A stretch of 64,000 nucleotides of DNA from Saccharothrix algeriensis. GTDB taxonomy: Bacteria > Actinomycetota > Actinomycetes > Mycobacteriales > Pseudonocardiaceae. Position 1 is the stretch's first letter, and each line of letters starts with the position of its first letter. This document shows positions 34,069 to 42,560 of the stretch, piece after piece. A program made the translations under genes and the position numbers. Under the pieces are notes generated by a model, which was not told where the DNA came from, searched no databases, and worked only from the letters and a program-made list of their open reading frames with translations. The DNA lies in NCBI RefSeq assembly GCF_016907655.1, contig NZ_JAFBCL010000001.1, positions 682,001-746,000 on the forward strand, read 5' to 3'.

Positions 34069-35079
34069 GTGAGGGCTGCTGTTGTCACGAAGCTGGGCGC
34101 GCCGCTGGAGGTGCGCGACGTGCCGACGCCGGAGCCCGCCGCCGGTCAGGTGCTGGTGCGGTTGGAAGCCTCGGGCATCTGCCACACCGACATCCACGCG
34201 GCCAACGGCGACTGGCCGGTCAAGCCGACCCCGCCGTTCGTGCCCGGCCACGAGGGCGTGGGCGTCGTCGAGGCCGTCGGCGAGGGGGTGGACCCGGCGC
34301 GGGTTGGCACGCGGGTGGCGATCCCGTGGCTCGGGCACGCCTGCGGCGAGTGCTCCTACTGCGTGTCCGGCTGGGAGACGCTGTGCGAGCAGCAGCGCAA
34401 CACCGGCTACTCGACCGACGGCTGCTACGCCGAGCGCACCGTCGCCGACGCCCGCTACGCCGTGCCCGTTCCCGACGGGGTGTCGAGCACCGACGCCGCA
34501 CCGCTGACCTGCGCCGGGGTGACGACCTACAAGGCGGTCAAGGTCGCCGGGGTGCGTCCGGCCGAGCGGGTCGCGGTGTTCGGCATCGGCGGGCTGGGGC
34601 ACCTGGCGCTGCAGTACGCCCGCATCGCCGGCGGGTTCACCACCGCCGTGGACGTCGAGGACGACAAGCTCGCCCTGGCCCGCGACCTGGGCGCCGACCA
34701 CACCGTCAACGCCCGCACCACCGACCCGGTCGCGGCCGTCCAGGCACTGCGCGGCGTCGACGTGGCCATCGCCACCGCCGCCTCCCCCCGCAGCTTCGAG
34801 CAGGCTTTCGCCTGCCTGCGCCGCGGTGGCCGACTGGTCTGCGTCGGCCTGCCCGCCGGCGGGGTCCTGCCCATCCCGGTGTTCGACCTGGTCCTCAAGG
34901 GGATCACCGTCATCGGCTCCATCGTCGGCACCCGGCAGGACCTCGCCGAGGTCTTCGCCCTGCACGCCGCCGGCCGCACCAGGGTCATCGCCCGCACCCG
35001 CAAACTCGACGAGGTCAACGAGTCCTTCGCCGAAGTCCTGAGCGGACGGGTCCCCGCCAGGCTCGTCATCGAGTTCTGA
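34069..35079 (+). CDS. Zinc-dependent alcohol dehydrogenase (AdhP-like)
   Basis: 336 residues from a GTG with AAAGGAG ahead; the ATG at 34027 would add 14 unlikely residues. Catalytic zinc site GICHTDIHAANGDW and GHEGVGVVEAVG, structural zinc cysteines CGECSYCVSGWETLC, and the NAD fold VFGIGGLGHLALQYARIAGG are all present. The enzyme reduces acetaldehyde or similar aldehydes with NADH, or runs in reverse. In this island it would recycle NADH under low oxygen together with pyruvate formate-lyase. Confidence 0.93.
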   Translation: MRAAVVTKLGAPLEVRDVPTPEPAAGQVLVRLEASGICHTDIHAANGDWPVKPTPPFVPGHEGVGVVEAVGEGVDPARVGTRVAIPWLGHACGECSYCVSGWETLCEQQRNTGYSTDGCYAERTVADARYAVPVPDGVSSTDAAPLTCAGVTTYKAVKVAGVRPAERVAVFGIGGLGHLALQYARIAGGFTTAVDVEDDKLALARDLGADHTVNARTTDPVAAVQALRGVDVAIATAASPRSFEQAFACLRRGGRLVCVGLPAGGVLPIPVFDLVLKGITVIGSIVGTRQDLAEVFALHAAGRTRVIARTRKLDEVNESFAEVLSGRVPARLVIEF

Positions 35080-35184
35080 CCGCGGTGGCGTCACCGGCAC
35101 GCCGACCGGTCGCCCCCGAACCCGCACTCGCCCGGTTCGACAACGGCCGCCGGCGGCCACGGCGTCACCGCCGGCCGCACGCGG

Positions 35185-35679
35185 TCACAACAGCGGTCCG
35201 GGAGTGATGATCGGGCGCGGTTCGGTGTGCGCGCCGGTCCCGGCGTGCTCCGCCCTCGGTTCGCGGACCACCACGACCGGGCAGTGCGCGTGGTGCACGC
35301 AGTAGGAGCTGACCGAACCGAGCACGGCCGCGCGGATCGGTCCCGCCCCGCGGCTGCCCACGACGAGCATCTGGGCGTTGCGGGAGGCGCGGACGAGCAC
35401 GTCGCGAGCGTCGCCCTCGGCGAGCACGGCCCGCACCCCGGCGCCGGTCCCGGCGAGCAGCTCGTCGAGCGCCGAGCGGTTGCCGGCCTCCACCTCGCCC
35501 CGGTCCACGCTCGCGGCCATCGTCGCCGACACCGGCCCGATGACCATGCCGTAGTCCACGTGCCAGGCGAGCACCGCGTCGACGGCGCAGCCGCGGAACC
35601 CCGCCTCCTCCACGGCCCACCGGAGCGCCGCCCGGCTCGCGGGCGAGCCGTCCACGCCCACCACGATGCTGCTGTCCAT
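35185..35679 (-). CDS. Single-domain universal stress protein
   Basis: 164 residues from an ATG with GGAGGCGAC ahead. It begins SSIVVGVDGSPASRAALRWA, the ATP motif GSRGAGPIRAAVLGS is complete, and it ends with HHAHCPVVVVREPRA plus a 25-residue proline-rich tail. A dormancy box (GGGACCTTCGCC) lies 76 bp upstream. It is transcribed in the same direction as the CBS-USP-USP gene but from its own promoter. Confidence 0.9.
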   Translation of the reverse strand: MDSSIVVGVDGSPASRAALRWAVEEAGFRGCAVDAVLAWHVDYGMVIGPVSATMAASVDRGEVEAGNRSALDELLAGTGAGVRAVLAEGDARDVLVRASRNAQMLVVGSRGAGPIRAAVLGSVSSYCVHHAHCPVVVVREPRAEHAGTGAHTEPRPIITPGPLL

Positions 35680-35754
35680 GTCGCCTCCTCGGTCCTGTCC
35701 CGAGCCTGCTCCGCGCGCAGGCGCGAGGTCAGGGGCGGCGGTCCTGCCGCGTCC

Positions 35755-35766
35755 GGGACCTTCGCC
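35755..35766 (-). promoter_or_regulatory. DosR-type box before a USP gene
   Basis: GGGACCTTCGCC, 76 bp before the start at 35679. A second related sequence, GGCGGTCCTGCC, lies just to its left. Confidence 0.55.
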
Positions 35767-35824
35767 ACCGGGTGCGAACGGCGCCGGACGGGCAAGGGGT
35801 ACCCGTCCAGCGCCAGGGGCACGC

Positions 35825-37207
35825 TCAGCCGGCGTGCCCCGCTCCCGGGCGCACCGGCCGCCGTGGGCCCTTCGCGACCGCTCCCCCGCGCGGCCGGACG
35901 ATCGCCAGCGGGCACGGGGCGTGGTGGACCAACGCCTGGCCGGTCGACCCGAGCAGCATCCCGGTGAACCCGCCCCGACCGTGGCTGCCCACCACGAGGA
36001 GGCAGGCGTCGCGCCCGGCCTCCAGCAGCGCGTGCACGGGCTGGTCGCGGACCACGACCCGGCTGACCGCCACGTCCGGGTACTTCTCCTGCCACCCCGC
36101 AAGGCGCTCGGCCAGCGCGCGGTGCTCCTCGGCCTCCACCCGCGCGCCGGCGGCGGCGAAGCGGGAGGCGTGGCGACTGCCCGCGAAGAAGTCGCTCCAC
36201 GCGGTCAGGGCGATCAGCGGCACGCCCCGCAGGCAAGCCTGCTCGAACGCGAACGCCACGGCGGCCTCGCTGACCGGCGAGCCGTCCACGCCCACCACGA
36301 CCGGGCCGTCGACCGGGGCGGACCGGCGGACCACGACCACCGGCGACGTGCCGTGCGCGGACACCGCCACGGCCACCGACCCGACCAACCCCGGGAAACC
36401 GCCCGGACCGCGGGACCCGAGCACGACCAGGCGCGCCCGCCCGCTCGCGGCGACGAGCACGGCCGCCGGGCTCCCGACCAGCAGGGACGTCGACACCTCG
36501 ACCTCCGGGGCGACGGCGCGCACGGCGCGCTCGGCCGCGTCCAGCCGCTCCCGCCCGAGCTCCGCCGAAGCCTGCCGGATCCGGTTGCCGGTGAGCGCGA
36601 TCTCCGGGTAGCCGCGCACCGGCAGCGGGTAGGCGTGCACCAGCTCTACGGGCACGTCGTGCCGCGCCGCCTCGGCCGCCGCCCACTCCGCGGCGGCCAG
36701 CGCCGCCGCCGACCCGTCCACACCGACCACGACCGGTTGCCCCGTCGAGGCCCCTCCCACGGCGTCGACCGGCCGGCGGTCGCGGGCGACCCACGCGTCG
36801 AGCCGCCGGCGCACGTCGGCGGCGACGGGGACGTCCGCGCCGGCCAGGGCGCGCACGAGGTCACGGCGGGTGACCACACCGACCAGGCGCGAGGCGTCCA
36901 CGACGGGCACGCAGCGCACGCGGTCGTCCACCATCACGCGTGCCAGCAGCTCGACGGGCGCCTCGGGGTCCATCCCGTAGACCGGGGTGGTCATCACCTC
37001 CCGCACCAGCGCTTCGACCGACTCCCCGTCGCCGTAGCAACCCCGCAACAGGTCGGCCTCGGTGACGATGGCGATCAACCGCTCGTCACCGTCGACCACC
37101 GGCAACGCGGTGAAACCGTGCGAGGCCAACAACCCGGCCGCCACGCGGATCGGCACCTCGGGCGTCACAGCGACCACCGGGCTGCTCATGATGTCGCGTG
37201 CCTTCAT
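35825..37207 (-). CDS. CBS-pair and tandem universal stress protein fusion
   Basis: 460 residues. Two CBS motifs fill residues 1-125 (MKARDIMSSPVVAVTPEVPI ... VVDGDERLIAIVTEADLL; VREVMTTPVYGMDPEAPVEL ... LVGVVTRRDLVRAL). Then come two USP domains (QPVVVGVDGSAAALAAAEWA, GSRGPGGFPGLVGS; GPVVVGVDGSPVSEAAVAFA, GSHGRGGFTGMLLGS). CBS pairs and USPs both bind adenine nucleotides, so the protein looks like a multi-site energy sensor. CBS and USP genes are usually separate, as at 41476-42560. An AGGACCTAGGGACC box lies 74 bp upstream. Confidence 0.9.
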   Translation of the reverse strand: MKARDIMSSPVVAVTPEVPIRVAAGLLASHGFTALPVVDGDERLIAIVTEADLLRGCYGDGESVEALVREVMTTPVYGMDPEAPVELLARVMVDDRVRCVPVVDASRLVGVVTRRDLVRALAGADVPVAADVRRRLDAWVARDRRPVDAVGGASTGQPVVVGVDGSAAALAAAEWAAAEAARHDVPVELVHAYPLPVRGYPEIALTGNRIRQASAELGRERLDAAERAVRAVAPEVEVSTSLLVGSPAAVLVAASGRARLVVLGSRGPGGFPGLVGSVAVAVSAHGTSPVVVVRRSAPVDGPVVVGVDGSPVSEAAVAFAFEQACLRGVPLIALTAWSDFFAGSRHASRFAAAGARVEAEEHRALAERLAGWQEKYPDVAVSRVVVRDQPVHALLEAGRDACLLVVGSHGRGGFTGMLLGSTGQALVHHAPCPLAIVRPRGGAVAKGPRRPVRPGAGHAG

Positions 37208-37280
37208 GGCGCACCTCCTCCACCTCCGACGCTAGGCATGCGGCCACCGCAGGGCAGCGGCCGTTGGTCACCACCACCCG

Positions 37281-37294
37281 AGGACCTAGGGACC
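37281..37294 (-). promoter_or_regulatory. DosR-type box before the CBS-USP-USP gene
   Basis: AGGACCTAGGGACC, 74 bp before the start at 37207. On the minus strand it reads GGTCCCTAGGTCCT. Confidence 0.5.
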
Positions 37295-37309
37295 GCCTGC
37301 ACGGGGCCG

Positions 37310-37430
37310 TCAGGGCACGAGCACGGCGGCGCCGTTGACCCGATCGGCCGCGAGGTCGTCCATCGCCCGGTCAGCCCGGTCGAGCGGGTAGGGGGTCACG
37401 CGCGGGTGGCCGACGCCGACCTGTCAGCCC
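37310..37430 (-). pseudogene. Alcohol dehydrogenase C-terminal fragment
   Basis: QVGVGHPRVTPYPLDRADRA then MDDLAADRVNGAAVLVP and a stop. This is the typical end of a zinc alcohol dehydrogenase (YPLDEVNEAL...GR..GRAVLVP). An in-frame stop lies just upstream and no catalytic part remains. The rest of the 37208-37575 interval holds only the CBS-USP box and nothing else recognisable. Confidence 0.6.
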
Positions 37431-37575
37431 CGACCGGCTGCGCGGTCGGACGGCGAACCCACGCCGGCGTCCGTCGCCTCGCGGCTTCACGCCGACCGGG
37501 GTGCGCCGCTCGGATCGGCGCCGGCACCGCGGCTGGGACGGTCGGTCCGCGGCGGGAACCCCGGTCCCCGCCGCA

Positions 37576-38556
37576 TCAGGGCAGGGACGGGTCGGGTTCG
37601 AGCAGCAGGTCGGCGACGTCGCGGCGCGGGCTGGGCGGTACGGGTGAGCCGAAGCCGACGCGCAGCACGGTCTGCGGCACGACCGAGCCGCCCAGGGAGC
37701 GGCGCAGTTCGGCGCGTGTCCGCCGGATCTCGATCGGCTGGGACAGGAACGACGCGGACAGCCCCAGGGTGGCGCCGGTCAGCAGCACCCGTTGCAGCGC
37801 CTGCCCGGCCTGCAGCTCGCCCAGCGGTCCTTCCTGGAACGAGCACAGCACGACCACCAGCGGATCGGGTTCGTAGTCCTTGCCCGGTGGGCGTTCGGCG
37901 GCCCGGAAGTCGCGCAGCGCCCACTCGTCCTGGAGGGCGGGTCGGATGCCGGCGGACCGCGGGGGCACCCCGTCGTCGGTGCGCGGGCCGGTCCACGCGG
38001 TCAGCTCGGCGCGCACGGCCGGGTTCTCGGACTGGCTGCGGTGGGCCCGGGCGACGAGCACCCGGAGCCGGGAGCGTTCCTCCCGGTCGGCGACCACGTG
38101 CAACCAGGCGCGTTCGCGTTCGGCGGCGCGGATGAGGGCGTGCCGGTGCGCGGTGGGCACGGGAACGTCGTGGAAGGGCTTGCGGTTGGACCTCCGCTTC
38201 GGCACGGCCGCGATCAGCTCGCGCACCTCCCGGTCGGCGTCCCGGCGCCCACCCCAGCGGACCACGGCCAGCGCGCCGGGAACGCTCGCACCGGGCAGCA
38301 GGGTGACCAGTGGTCGGATGCCCCGCGCACGCAGGCCCAGGCGCAGGTTGAACAGGGCCGCGCCGCACGCCATGCGCAGCTCGCGCCCGTCGGGGTCGGT
38401 GGCGGGCAGCGCGCGCCCGGGATCGGGGTGCAGCTCGATGCGGTCGTGCGCCACCCGGAACCGCCACGGCTGGGTGTTGTGCACCGACGGTGCCAGGGAC
38501 GCCGCGCGCAGCACGCCCTCCACCTCGTACGGCGCCAACCCGAACACCCCGTCCAT
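37576..38556 (-). CDS. Acg-family nitroreductase
   Basis: 326 residues from the ATG at 38556; the longer frame to 38628 is less likely. Family marks are VLRAASLAPSVHNTQPWRFR, GRELRMACGAALFNLRLGLR, SFQEGPLGELQAGQALQRVL and TVLRVGFGSPV. Acg (Rv2032) proteins are nitroreductase-fold dimers in DosR regulons. In mycobacteria they bind FMN, possibly storing flavin and lacking real nitroreductase activity. A near-perfect dormancy box lies 75 bp upstream. Confidence 0.9.
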   Translation of the reverse strand: MDGVFGLAPYEVEGVLRAASLAPSVHNTQPWRFRVAHDRIELHPDPGRALPATDPDGRELRMACGAALFNLRLGLRARGIRPLVTLLPGASVPGALAVVRWGGRRDADREVRELIAAVPKRRSNRKPFHDVPVPTAHRHALIRAAERERAWLHVVADREERSRLRVLVARAHRSQSENPAVRAELTAWTGPRTDDGVPPRSAGIRPALQDEWALRDFRAAERPPGKDYEPDPLVVVLCSFQEGPLGELQAGQALQRVLLTGATLGLSASFLSQPIEIRRTRAELRRSLGGSVVPQTVLRVGFGSPVPPSPRRDVADLLLEPDPSLP

Positions 38557-38630
38557 CGCGTCCCGCTCCCATCGTGTCACCTGTTCGTACCAATGCCTCA
38601 ACTGTCCGGTTCGCGGGGCGAACGCCACAC

Positions 38631-38644
38631 GGCCGAAAGTCCCC
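38631..38644 (-). promoter_or_regulatory. DosR-type box before an Acg nitroreductase
   Basis: GGCCGAAAGTCCCC, on the minus strand GGGGACTTTCGGCC, the closest match in the window to the mycobacterial GGGACTTTNG consensus. It is 75 bp before the start at 38556. Confidence 0.65.
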
Positions 38645-38697
38645 GATCGGGGGAGTTCTCAGGCCCGTGCCGGTGGACCTCTGATCACCCGCTTGGG

Positions 38698-39088
38698 ATG
38701 CTGGAGAACGTGGAGGAGCGCGAGGACCCCGCCTGCTGGGTGGTCTGCGCTTGGACGAGTTGCTCGACGAGATGCGCGAGCGGTTGACGGAGATCGGGTC
38801 GACGCGGGACAAGATGCAGGACCTGTTGGACGCGGTGTTGGCGGCCGGTGCGGGTCTGGAGTTGGACTCGTCGCTGCAGAGGTGTTCGGCAATCTGTACG
38901 TGACGGAGAAGGTCGATGGTGCGGATTTCACCGCGGATGACGAGGTGGTGCTGACGGCATTGGCGGCCGGTGCCGGTGCGCAGGCGGAAGGTCTGGTCGG
39001 CACGGTGTTCGCCGAGGCGGCGTCGTTCGTGTTCGGCCGGGTCGGGGTGGGTGGCGGCACGCGCCTGACGTGGCGGGTGCCGTTGTGA
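38698..39088 (+). pseudogene. DevS/DosT-type histidine kinase, heavily deleted
   Basis: Three pieces of one kinase remain in order. The N-terminal helix is LLGGLRLDELLDEMRERLTE, RDKMQDLLDAVLAAGAGLEL (frame 1 to about 38890). The end of a GAF domain is VFGNLYVTEKVDGADFTADD, EVVLTALAA. The last residues of the ATPase domain are GGGTRLTWRVPL (39050-39088). Both GAF cores, the heme site, the phospho-acceptor His and the ATP lid are absent. A frame slip also lies near 38740. It ends one base before the stop of the convergent response regulator. Intact relatives are over 550 residues. Confidence 0.8.
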
Positions 39089-39739
39089 TCACTCCTCGTC
39101 GGAGGGGGTGGGTTTGCGCAGTCGGGTGGCCAGGACGGCGGCCTGGGTGCGGCGTTCCAGGCCGAGTTTGGCCAGCAGGTGGGAGACGTAGTTCTTGACC
39201 GTCTTCTCGGCCAGGAACATCCTCTCAGCGATCTGGCGGTTGGTCAGACCCTCACCGATGAGGTCGAACACGGCGCGTTCCTGCTCGGTGAGAGAACGCA
39301 CCGGGTCGCCTTCCTCCCGCTCCCGGCGGATGCGGCTCAGCAGGGCCGAGGTGGAACGGGCGTCGAGCAGCGACTCACCGGCGGCGACGGTGCGCACGGC
39401 GTTCTGCAGGTCGTGCCCCAGGATCCGCTTGAGCACGAACCCCGACGCACCGGCCATGATCGCGTCGAACAGGGCCTCGTCGTCGGTGAACGAGGTCAGC
39501 ATCAGGCACTTGAGCTCCGGCATCCGGGAACGCAGCTCACGGCACAACTCGATGCCGTTGCCATCGGGCAACCGCACGTCCAACACCGCCACCTCGGCAC
39601 CGCTGACCGGCACCAGGGCCAACGCCTCGGCCACCGACCCGGCCTCACCCACCACCTCCAAGCCGCCGTCGCCGTTGAGCAGCTCACGGACACCGACCCG
39701 GACGACCTCGTGGTCATCCACCAGGAACACGCGCGCCAC
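39089..39739 (-). CDS. devR: DosR/DevR-like response regulator
   Basis: 216 residues, the length of DosR. The receiver holds [11 protein letters not shown]54 in [13 protein letters not shown]82 in LMLTSFTDD and K104 in FVLK. The LuxR-type HTH is [20 protein letters not shown], the same as in mycobacterial DosR around its DNA-contact residues. It should activate the surrounding genes under hypoxia or NO. The GTG at 39739 follows AAGGGG. A perfect palindromic box lies 56-73 bp upstream, suggesting autoregulation. The kinase normally beside it is a relic, so phosphorylation must come from another kinase. Confidence 0.93.
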   Translation of the reverse strand: MARVFLVDDHEVVRVGVRELLNGDGGLEVVGEAGSVAEALALVPVSGAEVAVLDVRLPDGNGIELCRELRSRMPELKCLMLTSFTDDEALFDAIMAGASGFVLKRILGHDLQNAVRTVAAGESLLDARSTSALLSRIRREREEGDPVRSLTEQERAVFDLIGEGLTNRQIAERMFLAEKTVKNYVSHLLAKLGLERRTQAAVLATRLRKPTPSDEE

Positions 39740-39794
39740 CAAGAACCCCTTCTGCTGTCCGAGTACCAGGTTCGCCGGGATGAACGGCCGGGCA

Positions 39795-39812
39795 CAGGGT
39801 CCAAAGACCCTG
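39795..39812 (-). promoter_or_regulatory. Palindromic DosR-type box before the regulator
   Basis: CAGGGTC-CAAA-GACCCTG, a perfect 7-bp inverted repeat with a 4-nt centre, the layout of a dimer site. It ends 56 bp before the GTG at 39739. Confidence 0.6.
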
Positions 39813-39941
39813 CCGCCGCCGTGACGCCACTGCGCCGTCACCCCCCTGGCGCGTCTTTCGGCAGAGCAGCGCCGGCCCGGCCCGCCACGTGGCCGCGGGT
39901 CCCGGGTCGGCGCGCCTGTCCCAGGGGCATCGCACCGCCCG

Positions 39942-41165
39942 TCAAGCGTCGCCGTCGGCGGCCGGTGCGTTCCGGAGACTCCAGAGGACGACGTGGAACT
40001 CGCCGTCGGCGGCCTGCGCTCGACCGACGACCAGCCCGCGGTCGTTGATCTCCCACGCACTGCTGTTGGGCCCGCCGCCGGGCAGGGTGCCGAGGTCGAC
40101 GATGCGACCGCGGCGGTCCCAGAGCACCGCGTGGAGGTAGGCCCCACCCTGCACGGTGGCCGTTCCGACCACCGTGGCGTGGTCGTTGATCCGGCCGGAC
40201 GTGCTCCACCCGCCTCCGGGCAGGCCGCCGAGTTCGGTGACCCGGCCCGCGCGGTCCCAGCGGACCGCCCGCTCCCCTCCGCCGACACCCGTGGTGGCCG
40301 TGCCTGCGACGTTGCCCTGCGCGTCGATCCCCGTCGCGTAGGCCCCCGTGACGCCGGCGGGAAGGCCGAGCCGAGTGATGTTCCCGGCGACGTCCCAGGT
40401 CACGGGGTGCCGTGCGCCGGCGCTGTAGGAGTCCCCGACGATCGTTCCGGCGTCGTTGACGTACGCGGCGGTGCTCTGGTCGTCACCGGGCAACGTGGGC
40501 AGTTCGGTGATGCGGCCGTGCGCGTCCCACCGGACCGCTCGCCACACGTTCTGCCGGTCGGGGCCGGGGGTGTACGCCACTCCGGCGATCACACCCCTGT
40601 TGTTGATCGCGAAGGGCGCGGAGTGCTCGTAGCCGGGCAGGCTGCCCAGGTTCACGGCCTTGCCGGAGGGTTCCCAGCGGACCGCGTGGACGTGCGTGTC
40701 CGGACCGGTCGTCGTGCCCGCTTCGCCGATGGCGACCCCGGAGTCGTTGACCGCGACCGCGGTGCTGACGGGCCTGCCCGGGACGGCGTCCAGCCGGGAG
40801 ATGCGCCCCGTGCGGTCCCAGCGGACCGCGTTCTGGCGCAGCACCTCGCTTCCGGAGCCCACCTCGAACGCCGTACCCACGACGACACCGCGGTCGCTGA
40901 CGTCGTTGGCATCGCTGTGGGAGTAGCCGGGTAAGGTCCCGAGCCCGGTCCGCTTGCCCGTGGAGTCCCACCGGGCGGCAAGACCGTAGGAGTTGTACGC
41001 GTCCTTGCCGACCACGACACCGTGGTCGTTGACCGCATTGGCGGTGACGGCGCCCAGATCCACCGCCCGGACCGCCGCGGCCTCCGCCGGACCCGCTGTC
41101 CCGGCGAGCGTCGCCGCCGCGGCGCCGGCAGCCACGGCCAGGGACGTGATTGGTGATCGTTTCAT
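39942..41165 (-). CDS. Secreted HAF-repeat protein
   Basis: 407 residues. A signal peptide ([20 protein letters not shown], cut near AEAAA) is followed by about seven repeats of 40-48 residues of the form [25 protein letters not shown]. The motif (G.LPG...S.A..IN..G.VVG) is the HAF extracellular repeat, probably a beta-propeller-like fold. GGAGGAT precedes the ATG. A GGGACGAAGGTCCC box lies 102 bp upstream, so the gene may belong to the dormancy regulon. Its biochemical role is unknown. Confidence 0.85.
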   Translation of the reverse strand: MKRSPITSLAVAAGAAAATLAGTAGPAEAAAVRAVDLGAVTANAVNDHGVVVGKDAYNSYGLAARWDSTGKRTGLGTLPGYSHSDANDVSDRGVVVGTAFEVGSGSEVLRQNAVRWDRTGRISRLDAVPGRPVSTAVAVNDSGVAIGEAGTTTGPDTHVHAVRWEPSGKAVNLGSLPGYEHSAPFAINNRGVIAGVAYTPGPDRQNVWRAVRWDAHGRITELPTLPGDDQSTAAYVNDAGTIVGDSYSAGARHPVTWDVAGNITRLGLPAGVTGAYATGIDAQGNVAGTATTGVGGGERAVRWDRAGRVTELGGLPGGGWSTSGRINDHATVVGTATVQGGAYLHAVLWDRRGRIVDLGTLPGGGPNSSAWEINDRGLVVGRAQAADGEFHVVLWSLRNAPAADGDA

Positions 41166-41226
41166 CGGATCCTCCACAGGACGAGTCGTTGCCCACAGCC
41201 TCGGCCAGGCCACCAGGGCGCGGGTA

Positions 41227-41280
41227 GGGACCTCCGACATCGAACGCAGGGGCTCTCCGCCCCCCAGGGACGAAGGTCCC
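41227..41280. promoter_or_regulatory. DosR-type boxes between divergent genes
   Basis: GGGACGAAGGTCCC (41267-41280) is a perfect 5-bp inverted repeat around GAAG, and GGGACCTCCGAC (41227-41238) is a second copy. The HAF gene starts at 41165 and the USP gene at 41476. The rest of this 310-bp interval shows nothing else. Confidence 0.55.
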
Positions 41281-41475
41281 GGCCACGACGGGCCCGCGGC
41301 CACTGCCCTCGGCCTCCGCCCTCGGAGAGGCTGAGGTGACAACGGCGCATCGACACCGGGCCCGACCCGACCGAGTCGCTCGTGGCCCCGATGGCCGCGT
41401 GCGCGGCGACGTACCGCGCACAACACGCTCCGGCACGCGCCGGAAATCATCATCGACCTGGACGAGGTGTGAACC

Positions 41476-41925
41476 GTGAGCACTGCCGCCCCGATCGTCG
41501 TCGGGATCGACGGAAGCCCCGCGGGGGAACGCGCGCTGCGGTGGGCGATGGACGAAGCCGTGCGGCGCGGAGCGCCGCTGCACGTGGTCAACGCCTACGC
41601 CTACGAACCCCTGGCCGACTGGACCGCGACGACCGAGCAGGACGCCCGCGCCCGCTCGGAGTCGCTGGTCGAGGACGCGCTGCGCGCGGTCGCCGTGGGC
41701 AGGTCGGAGTTCCCGCGGATCATCCGCCGCTGCGTGCGCGGACCCGCCGCCGAGGCGCTGGAGGAGCAGGCGCGCGGTGCGGCGATGCTGGTCGTCGCCG
41801 CCCACGGCGGCAGCCGGTTCCGGCAGGTCCTGCTGGGCAGCACCAGCGCGCACTGCGTGCGGCACGCCACGACCCCGGTCGTGGTGCTGCCCGCGACGGC
41901 CGACGAGTCGGCGGTGGCCCGGTGA
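41476..41925 (+). CDS. Single-domain universal stress protein
   Basis: 149 residues from a GTG. It opens PIVVGIDGSPAGERALRWAM and ends RHATTPVVVLPATAD. The ATP loop reads AAHGGSRFRQVLLGS, with Ala in place of the first glycine. Its stop overlaps the GTG of the CBS-BON gene (GTGA), giving a USP-CBS-ATPase operon that mirrors the fused CBS-USP protein at 35825-37207. Confidence 0.9.
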   Translation: MSTAAPIVVGIDGSPAGERALRWAMDEAVRRGAPLHVVNAYAYEPLADWTATTEQDARARSESLVEDALRAVAVGRSEFPRIIRRCVRGPAAEALEEQARGAAMLVVAAHGGSRFRQVLLGSTSAHCVRHATTPVVVLPATADESAVAR

Positions 41926-42560
41926 GGGTGCGCGACGTGATGACCCGCGACGTGGTGACCGTGACGCCGGAGACGTCGGTCCGCGACGCCGGCGCCCTGC
42001 TCGCCGCACGCGGGTTCACCATGCTGCCCGTGGTGGACGGGCGTGGCGAACTGCTGGGCGTGCTCACCGAGGCCGAGGCCCTCAAGGACCGGCTGCCGGT
42101 GGACCCCCGCACGCTGGTGCACGGCGAAGCGCCGCGCGGCGTGCCCCGACCCGCGCGCGCCATCCGCGACGTGATGGTCGAACCCGTGGTCGGCGCCACG
42201 CCCGACGCCGATGTCGCCGAGGTGGCGCGGCGGATGCTGGAGCACGACGTGCGCAGCGTCGCCGTCGTCGACGGCAGGCGCCTGGTCGGCGTGGTGACCC
42301 GGCGCGACATGCTGCGCGCGGTCAGCCGCGACGACCGGGCGCTGGAGGCCGAGGTCCGCCGCCGGCTGTGCCTCTACGGCGGCCCGGGCCGCTGGCGGGT
42401 CGGCGTCACCGACGGCCGGGTGTCCATCGTGGACGCGCTGGACGACGAGCGCGACCGGCACGTGGCCGCGGTGCTGGCGGGCGCGGTCGCCGGCGTGGTG
42501 GACGTGTGCTTCCCCGAATCGGACTCCGCCGGGGTGGGGCATGCCGTCGGCGACCGCTGA
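41922..42560 (+). CDS. CBS-pair protein with C-terminal BON domain
   Basis: 212 residues. CBS 1 is VRDVMTRDVVTVTPETSVRD ... LGVLTEAEAL; CBS 2 is IRDVMVEPVVGATPDADVAE ... LVGVVTRRDMLRAV. A BON-like tail (VGVTDGRVSIVDALDDERDR, AGVVDVCFPE) follows. Mycobacterial hypoxic-response protein 1 is a related CBS protein of the DosR regulon. The stop lies 20 nt inside the following ATPase gene, so translation is coupled. Confidence 0.88.
   Translation: MRVRDVMTRDVVTVTPETSVRDAGALLAARGFTMLPVVDGRGELLGVLTEAEALKDRLPVDPRTLVHGEAPRGVPRPARAIRDVMVEPVVGATPDADVAEVARRMLEHDVRSVAVVDGRRLVGVVTRRDMLRAVSRDDRALEAEVRRRLCLYGGPGRWRVGVTDGRVSIVDALDDERDRHVAAVLAGAVAGVVDVCFPESDSAGVGHAVGDR

Noticed and set aside
40483..42009. 508-residue open frame over the HAF and USP region
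   Set aside because: It overlaps the HAF-repeat gene, whose signal peptide and repeats are clear, in a different frame.
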